DNA from: Massilia soli
GTDB taxonomy: Bacteria; Pseudomonadota; Gammaproteobacteria; Burkholderiales; Burkholderiaceae_D
Assembly: GCF_016809835.1 (NCBI RefSeq)
Contig: NZ_JAFBIL020000001.1
Coordinates: 186,001 to 250,000 of the forward strand
DNA length: 64,000 bases
Reading direction: 5' to 3'
In this document: piece after piece, positions 8,793 to 19,070 of the stretch
How positions within the stretch are numbered: position 1 is the first letter of the stretch
How the letters are laid out: each line of letters opens with the position of its first letter
Translations under genes and position numbers: made by a program
Notes under the pieces: model-generated
Seen by the model: only the letters and a program-made list of their open reading frames with translations
Told to the model about the DNA's origin: nothing
The model's database searches: none

Positions 8793-9212
8793 TCAATGGT
8801 TGTGGCTGGCGCACCCTTTTGCTGCGGTCGGCGCGCCGGCGATCACGGCGCCCGGCTCACGCCCGCTGTCGCCCTCGAACCCCGCCGCATGCAAGCGCTG
8901 CATATAATCCGCCCACAACGCCTGCTGCTCGCTGCCCAGCTTGTACAAATACTCCCACGTGAACAAGCCGGTATTGTGCCCGTCCGAAAACGTCGGCTGC
9001 ACCGCATAATTGCCTACCGGCTCCAGCGCGCTCACACCCACGTCACGCTTGCCAACCTGCAGCACCTCCTGCCCGGTCCCATGGCCGCGCACCTCGGCCG
9101 ACGGCGAATACACCCGCAGCAGTTCGAACGGCAGGGAAAACGCGCTGCCGTCATCAAACGCGATATCCAGTACTTTCGATTTCTGTCGTACAGTCAGTTC
9201 GGTCGGTGTCAT
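8793..9212 (-). CDS. DUF971 (gamma-butyrobetaine hydroxylase-like N-terminal) protein
   Basis: A 139-residue protein with the DUF971/GBBH-like N-terminal fold (TELTVRQKSKVLDIAFDDGSAF, LPFELLRVYSPSAEVRGHG, VGVSALEPVGNYAVQPTFSDGHNTGLFTWEYLY). The family occurs as small stand-alone proteins in beta- and gammaproteobacteria and has been discussed in connection with Fe-S or metal handling, but no firm role is known. Its C-terminal tail (ASHNH) is unconserved. Its start overlaps the stop of the HIT gene by four bases (ATGA), showing coupling. Confidence 0.9.
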   Translation of the reverse strand: MTPTELTVRQKSKVLDIAFDDGSAFSLPFELLRVYSPSAEVRGHGTGQEVLQVGKRDVGVSALEPVGNYAVQPTFSDGHNTGLFTWEYLYKLGSEQQALWADYMQRLHAAGFEGDSGREPGAVIAGAPTAAKGCASHNH

Positions 9213-9631
9213 GCTTTTTTCTCCATGCGGCGCGCGATCTCCGCTGCCAGTTGCGGCAACAGCGCGCGGCGCGCTTCCAATACAGGTTCAGCGGTGGTGC
9301 GCACGGCAGGCGCCCACACCGGGCTCGGGAACTGCGCGTCGTCCTGATAGCGCGGAATCAGGTGCCAGTGCAGGTGCGGCACCATGTTGCCGAGGCTGGC
9401 CAGGTTCACCTTGACCGGCTCCATGATGCTTACCAGCGCCAGCTCGACCTGGTACACCGCCTCGTTGATCAGCAGGCGGTCCGCCTGCGGCAGGTCGCTC
9501 ATCTCCTTGACGTGATCGTTCCAGATCACCCGGCAGAAGCCCGGATACGCGGCGTCGTCGACGATGATCACCGACAGCTTGTCGTCGCGGTAAACGGCCG
9601 GCGCCGCCAGCGCGCACAATTCGCAGCTCAT
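9209..9631 (-). CDS. HIT family nucleotide hydrolase
   Basis: A 140-residue histidine-triad protein. The triad HLHWHL (His86, His88, His90) is complete, preceded by the usual N-terminal CELC and [16 protein letters not shown] strands. HIT enzymes hydrolyse nucleotide-phosphate linkages such as nucleoside phosphoramidates; the substrate here is unknown. It overlaps the preceding oxidoreductase stop and the following DUF971 start by four bases each, so the three genes form one transcript read as oxidoreductase, HIT, DUF971. Confidence 0.93.
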   Translation of the reverse strand: MSCELCALAAPAVYRDDKLSVIIVDDAAYPGFCRVIWNDHVKEMSDLPQADRLLINEAVYQVELALVSIMEPVKVNLASLGNMVPHLHWHLIPRYQDDAQFPSPVWAPAVRTTAEPVLEARRALLPQLAAEIARRMEKKA

Positions 9632-12600
9632 ACCAGCACTCGCTCGATACCGCCGTTGTTGGCGCGCGCCACATACTCGGGCAGCCAGTTCTCGCCCAGC
9701 TTGTGCCGCGCGATTTCAACCACGATGTAGTCCGCCGTGGTGCCCGAGTCGTCATTGTAGCGCGACAGGCCCTGCAGGCAGGACGGGCAGCTGGTGAGAA
9801 TCTTGACGTCGCCGCCGAAACCGTCGGTGCGCAGCTTGGCCGCGCCCTTCTCCATCTCGTCCTCCTTGCGGAAGCGCACCTGCGTGGCGATGTCCGGACG
9901 CGACACGCCGAACGTGCCCGACTCGCCGCAGCAGCGGTCGTTCTTCTCGATCTTCACATTGTCGATGGTCGACACCAGCGCGTTCACCGTCTTCACCGAA
10001 TCCTGCAGCTTCATCGGGTTGTGGCAAGGCTCGTGGTACATGTAGCGGGTACCGGTGACGCCTTCGAGCTTGACGTCCTTCTCCAGCAGGTACTCGTGGA
10101 TGTCCATGATGCGGCAGCCAGGGAAGATCTTCTCGAACTCGTAGGTGGCCAGCTGGTCGTAGCAGGTACCGCAGGAGACCAGCACCGTCTTGATGTCGAG
10201 GTAGTTCAGCGTATTGGCCATGCGGTGGAACAGCACGCGGTTATCCGTCATCATCTTGTCGGCCTTGTCGTACTGGCCGGCGCCGCGCTGCGGATAGCCG
10301 CAGCACAGGTAACCCGGCGGCAGCACGGTCTGCACGCCCACTTCCCACAGCATCGCCTGGGTCGCCAGGCCCACTTGCGAGAACAATCGCTCCGACCCGC
10401 AGCCCGGGAAGTAGAACACCGCTTCGGTGTCGGCCGTGGTGCTCTTCGGATTGCGGATGATCGGAATGACCTTGTCGTCTTCGATGTCGAGCAGCGCGCG
10501 CGCGGTCTTCTTCGGCAGGTTGCCCGGCATTTTCTTGTTGATGAAGTGGATCACCTGCTCGCGCACCGGCGGCTTGCCGGTGCTCGGCGGCGGCGCCTTG
10601 GTCTGCTTCTTGGCGAACTTCTTGAGCAGGCTGTTGCCTGCGCGCTGAGCCTTGTAGCCCCAGTCGATCATCACCTTGCGGGTAGCATTGATCGTGGTCG
10701 GGTCGGTCGCGTTCAGGAAGAACATGCCGGCCGCGGTGGTCGGGTTGAAGCTCTTCTTGTCCATCTTGCGCAGCAGGTTGCGCATGTTCATCGAGACGTC
10801 GCCGAAGTCGATGTTGACCGGGCATGGCGTCACGCACTTGTGGCACACGGTGCAATGGTCGGCCACGTCCTCGAACTCTTCCCAGTGGCGGATCGACACG
10901 CCGCGGCGGGTCTGCTCTTCGTACAGGAACGCTTCGATCAGCGCCGACGTCGCCAGGATCTTGTCGCGCGGCGAATACAGCAGGTTCGCGCGCGGCACGT
11001 GCGTGGTGCAGACCGGCTTGCACTTGCCGCAGCGCAGGCAGTCCTTGATGCTGTTGGCGATCTCGCCGATATCGCTTTGCTGCATGATCAGCGATTCGTG
11101 GCCCATCAGGCCGAACGACGGCGTGTACGCGTTGCGCAGGTCGGCGTTGAATTCCGGGTTGTTCAGCAGCTTGCCCTTGTTGAAGCGCCCTTCCGGATCG
11201 ACCCGCAGCTTGTAGTCGCGGAAGTCCTTCATTTCGTCTTCGGTCAGGAACTCCAGCTTGGTGATGCCGATGCCATGCTCGCCGGAGATCACGCCGTCCA
11301 GCGAACGCGCCAGCTTCATGATGCGCCCGACCGCCTCGTGCGCGTCCTGCAGCATCGCGTAGTCGTCCGAGTTGACCGGCAGGTTGGTATGCACGTTGCC
11401 GTCGCCTGCATGCATGTGCAGCGCGACGAACACGCGCGAGCGCAGCACGCGCTGGTGGATCGCGGCAGCTTCGTCCAGGATCAGCTTGAACGAGCCGCCG
11501 TTGAAGATGTGGCGCAGCTCGGCGCGAATCTCGTGCTTCCACGAGATCCGCACGGTGCGGTCCTGCACCACGTCGAACAAGGTGGCGCCAGGCTGCTGCG
11601 CCAGGCGCTTCTCGTACACATCTAGCGGCTGCTGCACGCCCAGCGCCAGCAGGCGCTCCGTGACGCCAGCGAGCGGCTGGTCGAGGTTCGCCAGCACATA
11701 GGTCCAGCGCACCCGCGCCGCGTCGAGCAGGTCAAGCGCCTGCTGCGGGCGGTCGCCCAGCATCTCGTCGGCGCCGATGCCTTCGCGTGCCGCGTCATCG
11801 CCTTTCGCGACCGGCAGGTGGCCCGCCGCGACGAAGTCGCGCAGCTGCTCGACCAGCTGCAGCTTGTTCTTGATCGACAGCTCGATGTTGATGCGCTCGA
11901 TCCCGTCGGTGTACTCGCCCATGCGGTTCAAGGGAATCACCACGTCTTCGTTGATCTTGAAGGCGTTGGTGTGCTTGGCGATGGCGGCGGTGCGTGCGCG
12001 GTCCAGCCAGAACTTCTTGCGCGCTTCGGGGCTGACGGCGACAAAGCCCTCGCCCACGCGCGTGTTCGCGATGCGCACGACTTCCGACGCGGCGATCGCG
12101 ACCGCGTTTTCATCGTCGCCGACGATGTCGCCGAACAGCGCCATCTTCGGCAGCACGCCGCGCTTGGATTTGGTGGCGTAGCCGACCGCGCGCAGGTAGC
12201 GCTCATCGAGGTGTTCGAGGCCAGCCAGGCGCAGCGTCGCAAACGCTTCGCCGCCTTTGGCCGGCAGGCCGTCCAGGTAGTCCTTGATCTCGACGATCGA
12301 CGGGATCGCGTCGCGCGCCTGGCCGAAGAATTCCAGGCAGACCGTGCGCGTGTGCTTGGGCAGCTTGTGCAAAATCCAGCGCGCCGATGTGATCAGGCCA
12401 TCGCAGCCTTCTTTCTGGATGCCCGGCAGGCCCGCCAGGAACTTGTCGGTGACGTCCTTGCCCAGGCCTTCCTTGCGGAAGCGGCGGCCTTCGATTTCCA
12501 GCATCTCGGTCTTGAACGGTTCGGCCCTGGCCGAACCGCGCGTGGACGGATGCGTCCATTCGAGCTTGAAGCGCGCGACCGGCGCATCGTGGATCTTCGA

Positions 12601-13656
12601 CAGGTTATGGTCGATGCGCGTCACTTCCAGCCAGTCGCCGTTCGGGTCGACCATGCGCCACGACGCCAGGTTGTCGAGCGCGGTGCCCCACAACACGGCC
12701 TTCTTGCCGCCCGCGTTCATGGCGATGTTACCGCCGATGCAGGACGCTTCGGCCGACGTCGGGTCGACCGCGAACACGAAGCCCGCCCGTTCAGCCGCAT
12801 CCGACACGCGCTTGGTCACCACGCCAGCGCCCGAGTAGATGGTCGCGTATTCGCGCTCCACCCCAGGCAGCATCGTCATCTCGACTTCGCCCAGCGAAAT
12901 CAGTTTTTCCGTGTTGATCACCGCCGACATCGGCGTCAGCGGAATCGCACCGCCCGTGTAGCCGGTGCCGCCGCCGCGCGGGATGATGGTCAGGCCAAGT
13001 TCGATACAGCCTTTCACCAGCCCGGCCATTTCGTCTTCGCTGTCCGGGGTCAGCACCACGAACGGATACTCCACCCGCCAGTCGGTCGCGTCGGTCACGT
13101 GCGATACGCGCTTGATGCCGTCGAAGCGGATGTTGTGCTTTTCCGTGTAGCGGCCCAGCACCTTGGTGGCCCGCTTGCGCAGGTCGTAGGTGGCGCGGAA
13201 CTCGTTGCCGAAGTCCTCGACCGCGCGCGTCGCGGCAGCCAGCAGCTTTTCGACGGCGGCGCTGCGGCTGCGTGCCAGTTCGGTATCGGCGGCATCGGCT
13301 TCCAGCGAATCGACCGTCAGGCGGCGCTTGTCGACTTCGGCCAGGCGGTGATGCAGCGCGTCGATCAGTTCCTGGCGCCGGGTCGGGTTGTCCAGCAGGT
13401 CATCCTGCAGGTAGGGGTTGCGCCGCACCACCCAGATATCCCCCAGTACTTCGTACAGCATGCGCGCCGATCGCCCGGTCTGGCGCGCGCCGCGCAAGGC
13501 GTCGAGCAGCTCCCACGCTTCTTCGCCCAGCAGGCGGATCACGATCTCCCGATCGGAAAACGAGGTGTAGTTGTACGGAATTTCGCGCAGGCGCGTTGCG
13601 GCGGGACCGTTGGGCGTCTCGGCCAGCAATGCCTGGATTTGTGCGGGGGCGTTCAT
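9628..13656 (-). CDS. Giant FAD-linked oxidase / Fe-S / CCG-domain oxidoreductase (DUF3683)
   Basis: A 1,342-residue soluble fusion enzyme. In order it has an N-terminal DUF3683 region (about 1-200), an FAD_binding_4 domain ([16 protein letters not shown] near 240), a FAD-oxidase C domain ([14 protein letters not shown] near 745), two 4Fe-4S sites ([11 protein letters not shown] near 871; [12 protein letters not shown] near 934) and two CCG heterodisulfide-reductase-like modules ([11 protein letters not shown] with [16 protein letters not shown] with CCGESGTFG). It joins a GlcD/Dld-type flavin oxidase and a GlpC/GlcF-type electron carrier in one chain, so it likely oxidises a 2-hydroxy acid and passes electrons to quinone. 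The substrate is not readable. The start at 13656 ([11 protein letters not shown]) is preferred over an in-frame ATG at 13695. Confidence 0.9.
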   Translation of the reverse strand: MNAPAQIQALLAETPNGPAATRLREIPYNYTSFSDREIVIRLLGEEAWELLDALRGARQTGRSARMLYEVLGDIWVVRRNPYLQDDLLDNPTRRQELIDALHHRLAEVDKRRLTVDSLEADAADTELARSRSAAVEKLLAAATRAVEDFGNEFRATYDLRKRATKVLGRYTEKHNIRFDGIKRVSHVTDATDWRVEYPFVVLTPDSEDEMAGLVKGCIELGLTIIPRGGGTGYTGGAIPLTPMSAVINTEKLISLGEVEMTMLPGVEREYATIYSGAGVVTKRVSDAAERAGFVFAVDPTSAEASCIGGNIAMNAGGKKAVLWGTALDNLASWRMVDPNGDWLEVTRIDHNLSKIHDAPVARFKLEWTHPSTRGSARAEPFKTEMLEIEGRRFRKEGLGKDVTDKFLAGLPGIQKEGCDGLITSARWILHKLPKHTRTVCLEFFGQARDAIPSIVEIKDYLDGLPAKGGEAFATLRLAGLEHLDERYLRAVGYATKSKRGVLPKMALFGDIVGDDENAVAIAASEVVRIANTRVGEGFVAVSPEARKKFWLDRARTAAIAKHTNAFKINEDVVIPLNRMGEYTDGIERINIELSIKNKLQLVEQLRDFVAAGHLPVAKGDDAAREGIGADEMLGDRPQQALDLLDAARVRWTYVLANLDQPLAGVTERLLALGVQQPLDVYEKRLAQQPGATLFDVVQDRTVRISWKHEIRAELRHIFNGGSFKLILDEAAAIHQRVLRSRVFVALHMHAGDGNVHTNLPVNSDDYAMLQDAHEAVGRIMKLARSLDGVISGEHGIGITKLEFLTEDEMKDFRDYKLRVDPEGRFNKGKLLNNPEFNADLRNAYTPSFGLMGHESLIMQQSDIGEIANSIKDCLRCGKCKPVCTTHVPRANLLYSPRDKILATSALIEAFLYEEQTRRGVSIRHWEEFEDVADHCTVCHKCVTPCPVNIDFGDVSMNMRNLLRKMDKKSFNPTTAAGMFFLNATDPTTINATRKVMIDWGYKAQRAGNSLLKKFAKKQTKAPPPSTGKPPVREQVIHFINKKMPGNLPKKTARALLDIEDDKVIPIIRNPKSTTADTEAVFYFPGCGSERLFSQVGLATQAMLWEVGVQTVLPPGYLCCGYPQRGAGQYDKADKMMTDNRVLFHRMANTLNYLDIKTVLVSCGTCYDQLATYEFEKIFPGCRIMDIHEYLLEKDVKLEGVTGTRYMYHEPCHNPMKLQDSVKTVNALVSTIDNVKIEKNDRCCGESGTFGVSRPDIATQVRFRKEDEMEKGAAKLRTDGFGGDVKILTSCPSCLQGLSRYNDDSGTTADYIVVEIARHKLGENWLPEYVARANNGGIERVLV

Positions 13657-13791
13657 GTATGCGTGGCTTCTCGGACTGACCCTAGGGAGGAACATTCTAG
13701 CGTATTGCGATGCACAACGCCCCGGGCGGGCCTATTTTCGACACCTTGCCGGGCGCCGGACGGCTTCGTTTGTTTGCAAAAATTGATCTTC

Positions 13792-13810
13792 ATGCAAATA
13801 TAATTTGCAT
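13792..13810. promoter_or_regulatory. 19-bp perfect dyad, candidate operator
   Basis: ATGCAAAT and ATTTGCAT flank a central ATA, a perfect 8-bp inverted repeat in an unusually AT-rich patch. It sits 136 bases upstream of the giant oxidoreductase start and overlaps a TATATT that could serve as a minus-strand -10. This has the form of a dimer-binding operator; the regulator is unknown. Confidence 0.5.
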
Positions 13811-13863
13811 TACCCGCAGTTGAAGCCCCGGATATTCGGCCTATTTTTACGCCAACCGCATAT

Positions 13864-14355
13864 TCAGGCGAGCATTTGGCCCAGTTGTTTCCAGAAGCCA
13901 TCCGGCACATACAGCAGCAGCGCGGTCATGGTCAGGTAGCGTCCAAATTTACCGATCGCCATGTAGCCAAGGCTCGGCCAGAACGGCAGGTGCAGCCATC
14001 CGCCCAGCGTGCACAGCGGGTCGCCGACGGCCGGCACCCACGACAGCAGCATCGCCTTCGGGCCAAACCGCGCCAGCCACTTGAACCACACCGTTTCGCG
14101 CTCCTTGGCGAAGGCCACCTTGGCGCGGTAGCCGATGAAGTAGTCGACCGCGCCGCCCAGCGTGTTGCCGACCGTGGCGACCAGGATCGCCGGCCAGAAC
14201 ATGGCCGGATTGGCCTTCACCACCGCGAACACGGCCGGCTCGGAACCCAGCGGCACCAGCGTGGCGGAGACGAACGAGATGATGAAGACCGAACTGAGGC
14301 CGACCGCGGGAGCGGCCAGCACTTTGAGCAGCCAGAGAACTGCGGATTCGATCAT
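13864..14355 (-). CDS. YqaA/SNARE-associated (DedA-like) membrane protein
   Basis: A 163-residue integral membrane protein of the VTT/SNARE-associated YqaA group, with four or so hydrophobic segments. Typical elements are FVSATLVPLGSEPAVFAVV, VATVGNTLGGAVDYFIGY and LLSWVPAVGDPLCTLGGWL. Members of the wider superfamily move phospholipids across the membrane, but a specific role for this small branch is not established. It stands alone, divergent from ilvA. Confidence 0.85.
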   Translation of the reverse strand: MIESAVLWLLKVLAAPAVGLSSVFIISFVSATLVPLGSEPAVFAVVKANPAMFWPAILVATVGNTLGGAVDYFIGYRAKVAFAKERETVWFKWLARFGPKAMLLSWVPAVGDPLCTLGGWLHLPFWPSLGYMAIGKFGRYLTMTALLLYVPDGFWKQLGQMLA

Positions 14356-14499
14356 GGGGGTAGAGGACGGCTGGTTGAGCGTCCATTATAATGAGGAATA
14401 CCTATCGCACCGACACGATAGGCCGAGCCCGCCAACCGCGCTCGCCTGTCGCACTGAACGCCTCGGCTACACGCCGGTCGGGACAGTCATTTGAATTTT

Positions 14500-14579
14500 G
14501 TCGCTCCCGTGAAAACGGGAGCCCATAAGCCGCCGAAAGCTTGAGTTCAGCATCGGTTCCCGCATGCGCGGGAACGACG
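14500..14579. repeat. REP-like inverted repeat pair, copy 3
   Basis: Left half GTCGCTCCCGTGAAAACGGG with AGCCCAT; right half CATCGGTTCCCGCATGCGCG with GGAACGACG. It lies between the divergent YqaA-like and ilvA genes and ends 32 bases before the ilvA ATG, so it is close to, or part of, the ilvA leader. Confidence 0.8.
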
Positions 14580-14611
14580 TCGGTGGCTTTGAAATCTACT
14601 GTTTGCAGAAC

Positions 14612-16144
14612 ATGACAATCGACTATCTCAAGAAAATCCTGACCGCCCGCGTCTACGACGTTGCCGATGAAACCCCGCTGGAACTGGCGCCGACCCTGTC
14701 CGAGCGCTTCGAGAACCGCATTTACTTCAAGCGCGAAGACATGCAGAGCGTCTTCAGCTTCAAGCTGCGCGGCGCCTACAACAAGATGGCCAACCTGACT
14801 GCGGCGCAGTTGAAGCGCGGCGTGATCTGCGCCTCGGCCGGCAACCACGCGCAGGGCGTCGCCCTGTCGGCCTGCAAGCTAGGCTGCCGCGCGCTGATCG
14901 TCATGCCGACCACCACCCCGCCGTTGAAGATCGAAGCGGTCAAGGCGCGCGGCGGCGCGAACGTTGAAGTCGTGCTGCACGGCGAGTCCTACACCGACGC
15001 CTACCACCACGCGCTGACCCTCGAAAAAGAACAGAAGCTGACCTTCGTGCACCCGTTCGACGACCCTGACGTCATCGCCGGCCAGGGCACCATCGGCATG
15101 GAGATCCTGCGCCAGCACTCGGGCCCGATCCACGCGATATTCGTCGCCATCGGCGGCGGCGGCCTGATCGCCGGCGTGGCCGCCTACGTCAAGCAGGTCC
15201 GCCCCGACATCAAGATCATCGGCGTGCAGACGCTCGACTCCGACGCCATGGCGCGCAGCCTCAAGGCCGGCCAGCGCGTGACGCTGTCCGACGTCGGCCT
15301 GTTCTCGGACGGCACCGCGGTGCGGCTGGTCGGCGAAGAGACCTTCCGCCTGGCGCAAAAGTACGTCGACGAGATCATCATCGTCGACAACGACGCCATC
15401 TGCGCCGCGATCAAGGACGTGTTCCAGGACACCCGCAGCATCCTCGAACCGGCTGGCGCCCTCGCCGTTGCCGGCGCCAAGGCTTACGTCGAGCGCAGCG
15501 CGATGTCGAAAGACCCGGTGCGCAACGAGTCGCTGGTAGCGATTGCCTGCGGCGCCAACATGAACTTCGACCGCTTGCGCTTCGTCGCCGAACGCGCCGA
15601 AGTCGGCGAATCGCGCGAGGCGGTCTTCGCGGTAACGATCCCCGAGCAGCGCGGCAGCTTCCGCCGCTTCTGCGAACTGGTCGGGCCGCGCAACGTCACC
15701 GAATTCAGTTACCGCATCAGCGACGCAAGCGAAGCGCACGTCTTCGTCGGCGTCCAGATCTCGACCCGCGCCGAATCGGGCGTACTGGCGCGCACCTTCG
15801 AACAGAACGACTTCCGCACGCTCGACCTGACCCACGACGAGCTGGCCAAGCTGCATATCCGCCACCTCGTCGGCGGCAAGAGCGCGCTCTCGCAAGACGA
15901 GCTACTGTATCGTTTTGAATTCCCCGAACGCCCGGGCGCCTTGATGCGCTTCCTCGCCAGCATGGCCCCGAACTGGAACATCTCGCTGTTCCATTACCGC
16001 AACCAGGGCGGCGATGTCGGCCGCATTCTGGTGGGCCTGCAAGTCCCGTCCGGCGAGATGGAAGAATTCCGTCTTTTCCTTTCCACCCTCGGCTACCGCT
16101 ACTGGGACGAGAGTGCCAACCCGGTATACAAGCTTTTCCTTTAA
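14612..16144 (+). CDS. ilvA: Threonine ammonia-lyase, biosynthetic
   Basis: PLP enzyme of 510 residues that deaminates threonine to 2-oxobutanoate, the first step of isoleucine synthesis. The PLP lysine lies in SFKLRGAYNKM (Lys51), with SAGNHAQGVA and the phosphate-binding GGGGLIAGVA. After the catalytic domain (to about residue 330) come two ACT-like regulatory domains (AVTIPEQRGSFRRFCELVGP; YRFEFPERPGALMRFLASM), so feedback control by isoleucine and valine is expected. The ATG at 14612 gives the conserved MTIDYLKKILTARVYDVA; an in-frame ATG at 14564 lies inside the upstream repeat. queF follows after six bases. Confidence 0.96.
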   Translation: MTIDYLKKILTARVYDVADETPLELAPTLSERFENRIYFKREDMQSVFSFKLRGAYNKMANLTAAQLKRGVICASAGNHAQGVALSACKLGCRALIVMPTTTPPLKIEAVKARGGANVEVVLHGESYTDAYHHALTLEKEQKLTFVHPFDDPDVIAGQGTIGMEILRQHSGPIHAIFVAIGGGGLIAGVAAYVKQVRPDIKIIGVQTLDSDAMARSLKAGQRVTLSDVGLFSDGTAVRLVGEETFRLAQKYVDEIIIVDNDAICAAIKDVFQDTRSILEPAGALAVAGAKAYVERSAMSKDPVRNESLVAIACGANMNFDRLRFVAERAEVGESREAVFAVTIPEQRGSFRRFCELVGPRNVTEFSYRISDASEAHVFVGVQISTRAESGVLARTFEQNDFRTLDLTHDELAKLHIRHLVGGKSALSQDELLYRFEFPERPGALMRFLASMAPNWNISLFHYRNQGGDVGRILVGLQVPSGEMEEFRLFLSTLGYRYWDESANPVYKLFL

Positions 16145-16150
16145 TCGCAC

Positions 16151-16981
16151 ATGACCAACACCCCCGACCAGTCACCGCTGGGTAAAACCTCCGCCTACCA
16201 GTCGCAGTACGCGCCCGAGCTGCTGTTCCCGATCGCGCGCCAGCAAAAGCGCGACGAACTGCAGCTCACCGGCGCGCTGCCGTTCTTCGGCGTCGACATC
16301 TGGAACGGCTACGAGCTGTCATGGCTGAACATGCGCGGCAAGCCGCAGGTCGCGATTGCGACCTTCACCGTGCCGGCCGATTCGCCGAACATCATCGAAT
16401 CGAAATCGTTCAAGCTGTACCTCAATTCGTTCAACCAGACCCGCCTGGCCAACCAGGAAGCGCTGGTCGAGCTGCTGCGCGAAGATGTCTCCGCCGCCGC
16501 CGGCGCGCCGGTCAGCGTCGTGGTGACGATGCAGGAAGACTTCGGCCGCCTCAAGATGGGCGAGCTTGACGGACTGCTGCTCGACCGCCTCGACATCGAG
16601 GTCGATCACTACTCGCCCTCCCCGGCGCTGCTCAAGGCCACCAGGGGCCAGCCGCCGGTCGAAGAAACCTTGGTGTCGCACCTGCTCAAATCGAACTGCC
16701 TGGTGACCGGCCAGCCCGACTGGGGCAGCGTGCAGATCCATTACATCGGCCAGCAGATCGACCAGGAAGGGCTGCTCAAGTACCTGATCGGCTTCCGCGA
16801 ACACAACGAGTTCCACGAACAGTGCGTCGAGCGGATTTTCGTCGACATCATGCGCCAGTGCGCGCCGCAGAAGCTGGCCGTATACGCCCGCTACACCCGC
16901 CGCGGTGGCCTTGACATCAATCCATGGCGCGCCAACTTCAGCACCAGCCGACCGCCCAACCTGCGCGGCGCGCGCCAGTGA
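16151..16981 (+). CDS. queF: NADPH-dependent preQ0 reductase QueF (long form)
   Basis: Reduces 7-cyano-7-deazaguanine (preQ0) to preQ1 in queuosine synthesis. The 276-residue length fits the bimodular long form. It contains the QueF motif [16 protein letters not shown], the region of the catalytic Cys ([20 protein letters not shown]) and the [11 protein letters not shown] substrate-binding Glu. It follows ilvA closely on the same strand; the pairing looks positional rather than metabolic. No other queuosine gene is in the window. Confidence 0.96.
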   Translation: MTNTPDQSPLGKTSAYQSQYAPELLFPIARQQKRDELQLTGALPFFGVDIWNGYELSWLNMRGKPQVAIATFTVPADSPNIIESKSFKLYLNSFNQTRLANQEALVELLREDVSAAAGAPVSVVVTMQEDFGRLKMGELDGLLLDRLDIEVDHYSPSPALLKATRGQPPVEETLVSHLLKSNCLVTGQPDWGSVQIHYIGQQIDQEGLLKYLIGFREHNEFHEQCVERIFVDIMRQCAPQKLAVYARYTRRGGLDINPWRANFSTSRPPNLRGARQ

Positions 16982-17174
16982 CGCCTTGATCAAGGTCAAC
17001 AGTTGCGATCCATGCCACGCGCAGCGGTTGACCTAGTTTCCGCAAGGGAATATCTTGATCACATGCAATGCCGCTTCCACAGCCAAGGCGGCCTTGATTA
17101 TCCTCAAAACAACACCATCTCCCGTTTTGGCTGGCATTGAAAACGGCATTGCTGAGTGTGCCATTCGAAAACGA

Positions 17175-17203
17175 ATTACAGCGCCGCAAAACAGGCCTAT
17201 AAT
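17175..17203 (+). promoter_or_regulatory. Candidate sigma-70 promoter for ptsN-hprK
   Basis: A perfect -10 TATAAT (17198-17203) lies 17 bases downstream of ATTACA (17175-17180, four of six -35 positions). It is 46 bases upstream of the ptsN ATG in a 268-base gap after queF that otherwise holds no gene. A promoter is expected here because ptsN is detached from rpoN-hpf. Confidence 0.5.
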
Positions 17204-17249
17204 TCTGGCTCGCAAGCACCTTTGTGCACTGCAACATTAAAACAGTGTC

Positions 17250-17732
17250 ATGACCAATCTTAGCAAAATCTTATCGCCCGAGAACGTGCTGCTCGATCTC
17301 GAAGTCTCCAGCAAGAAGCGCGCCTTCGAGCAGGCCGGCCTGATTTTTGAAAACAATTGCGGCATTGCACGCTCGACCGTCTCGGACAACCTGTTCGCCC
17401 GCGAGCGCCTCGGCTCAACCGGCCTCGGCCACGGTGTCGCCGTCCCGCACGGCCGCATCAAAGGCAGCAAGAGCCTGAAGTCGCCGCTGGGTGCCTTCGT
17501 CCGCCTGGCCGAGCCGATCCCTTTCGAGTCGCCCGACGGTCAGCCGGTCAATCTGCTGTTCTTCCTGCTGATTCCCGATCACGTCACCCAGCAGCACCTT
17601 GAAATCCTGTCGGAAATCGCCGAGATGTTCTCGGACGACGCTTTCCGTACCGCGCTGTCGACCGACCCCGATCCGAAGTCGGTCCATGCGCGCATCACCA
17701 GCTGGCAACCAAGCCTGCAGGCCTTGGGTTAA
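17250..17732 (+). CDS. ptsN: PTS IIA-like nitrogen-regulatory protein (EIIA-Ntr)
   Basis: A 160-residue EIIA-Ntr protein, the last phosphoryl acceptor of the nitrogen PTS. It regulates nitrogen, potassium and carbon-store physiology by protein contacts rather than by sugar transport. The phospho-acceptor His67 lies in VAVPHGRI, preceded by the family block FARERLGSTGLGHG. It is followed by hprK after 45 bases. In most relatives ptsN follows hpf and rpoN; here it is on the other strand and about 5 kb from hpf. No ptsH or ptsI is in the window. Confidence 0.96.
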   Translation: MTNLSKILSPENVLLDLEVSSKKRAFEQAGLIFENNCGIARSTVSDNLFARERLGSTGLGHGVAVPHGRIKGSKSLKSPLGAFVRLAEPIPFESPDGQPVNLLFFLLIPDHVTQQHLEILSEIAEMFSDDAFRTALSTDPDPKSVHARITSWQPSLQALG

Positions 17733-17777
17733 ACTTGGCGTTCCGGGCGCCACGCGCCCAACTACAAAGACCTGTTC

Positions 17778-18713
17778 ATGCTGCAAACTCCGCTGACCAT
17801 CCAACGGCTGTACGACGACAACCGCGAGTCTTTGGAGCTTGGCTGGTTCGCCGGCTTTCCCGGCGGCGAACGCCTCATCTCGGGCGATGTGGCATCCGCA
17901 GCCGACCAGGTCGGCCACCTGAACCTGATCCACCCCGGACGCATCCAGGTCTTCGGCCATCAGGAACTGGGCTACTACCACCGCCTTAAATCGAGCTCGC
18001 GCGCGCACGTCATCGCCGAACTGATCGGCGGCGGCCCGCCGGCGCTGATCATTGCGCAGGGCCTCGACACGCCACCCGACATTCTCGCCATCTGCGACGA
18101 GCAAAACATCCCGCTGTTCTCCACCCCGCTGCCAGCGGCGCAGGTGATCGACTACCTGCGCGTCTACCTGTCCAAAAAGCTGGCGCAGCGCATCATCATG
18201 CATGGCGTCTTCATGGACGTGCTGGGGGTTGGCGTGCTGATCACCGGCGACTCGGGCCTGGGCAAGAGCGAGCTTGGCCTGGAACTGATTTCACGCAGCC
18301 ATGGCCTGGTCGCCGACGACGCCGTCGAATTCTCGCGCATCGCCCCGAACATGATCGAAGGCCGCTGCCCGCCGCTGCTGCAGAACCTGCTCGAAGTGCG
18401 CGGCCTCGGCCTGCTCGACATCAAGGCGATCTTCGGCGAGACCGCCGTGCGCCGCAAGATGCGCCTGAAGCTGATCGTGCACCTGGTGCGCCGCGGCGCC
18501 GCCGAAGAAGAAGTCGAACGCCTGCCTTTCAATTTCCCGACCGAGGATGTGCTGGGACTGCCGATCCGCAAGGTCGTCATTCCGGTCGCCGCCGGCCGCA
18601 ACATCGCGGTTCTGCTTGAGGCCGCGGTGCGCAACACCATCTTGCAACTGCGCGGCATCGACACCCTGCAAGAGTTCATGGAACGCCAGCGCCAGGCCAT
18701 GACGGGCGATTAA
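17778..18713 (+). CDS. hprK: HPr kinase/phosphorylase
   Basis: Bifunctional enzyme of 311 residues that phosphorylates and dephosphorylates a serine of HPr using a P-loop fold. The N-terminal DRTGG-like domain (1-130) precedes the catalytic domain with Walker A GDSGLGKS (157-164) and the HPrK signature [20 protein letters not shown]. In proteobacteria it belongs with the nitrogen PTS genes. It forms an operon with ptsN; its usual next partner rapZ begins only 1.57 kb later, after two unfamiliar genes. Confidence 0.96.
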   Translation: MLQTPLTIQRLYDDNRESLELGWFAGFPGGERLISGDVASAADQVGHLNLIHPGRIQVFGHQELGYYHRLKSSSRAHVIAELIGGGPPALIIAQGLDTPPDILAICDEQNIPLFSTPLPAAQVIDYLRVYLSKKLAQRIIMHGVFMDVLGVGVLITGDSGLGKSELGLELISRSHGLVADDAVEFSRIAPNMIEGRCPPLLQNLLEVRGLGLLDIKAIFGETAVRRKMRLKLIVHLVRRGAAEEEVERLPFNFPTEDVLGLPIRKVVIPVAAGRNIAVLLEAAVRNTILQLRGIDTLQEFMERQRQAMTGD

Positions 18714-18735
18714 ACCGCGCCACCCATGAATGCAC

Positions 18736-18764
18736 CGTCGTTCCCGCGCCTGCGGGAACCCATG
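18736..18764. repeat. REP-like repeat, single half unit
   Basis: CGTCGTTCCCGCGCCTGCGG followed by GAACCCATG, a left half unit lying 22 bases after the hprK stop, with no matching right half. Confidence 0.8.
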
Positions 18765-19027
18765 CTGGCGCCTCCCGTCCCACGCCCGGCGCAAGTGCGC
18801 AACGGATCTCTTACCCGCAACCAGCCAGGCTTCTGCTCGGTATGCAATGCAATCTCGACCGCTTCCCTGAATGCGTTCATCGCACTGCGTCGATTCGCCA
18901 TTGGTCTAGTTCAGTCCAATCGGGGCTATTCGAGTCTGATTCGGACTAAAAACCCAAGGCGCTCATCTAAAGATGTCGATAAATTCGCGCGCCCGGTCTA
19001 ATGCGATCCAAATGAATGCGGCAGAAA

Positions 19028-19070
19028 TCTAAAGTAAACCATATCCGTTTTCGTCGGTCCAAACTTTAGA
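19028..19070. promoter_or_regulatory. Inverted pair of TCTAAAGT, candidate operator
   Basis: TCTAAAGT (19028-19035) and ACTTTAGA (19063-19070) form a perfect 8-bp inverted repeat 35 bases centre to centre. Further copies of the heptamer core lie at 18966-18972 and near 19074. All are within 130 bases upstream of the gene at 19094. Repeated inverted sites of this kind often bind a dimeric regulator; none is identified. Confidence 0.4.

Noticed and set aside
9703-13803. Long plus-strand open frames of 640 and 661 codons
   Set aside because: They are shadows of the giant FAD/Fe-S oxidoreductase on the minus strand and have no recognisable motif.
14564-14611. An upstream in-frame ATG for ilvA
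   Set aside because: The added residues are encoded by the right half of the REP-like repeat and are absent from the family. The ATG at 14612 gives the conserved N-terminus.
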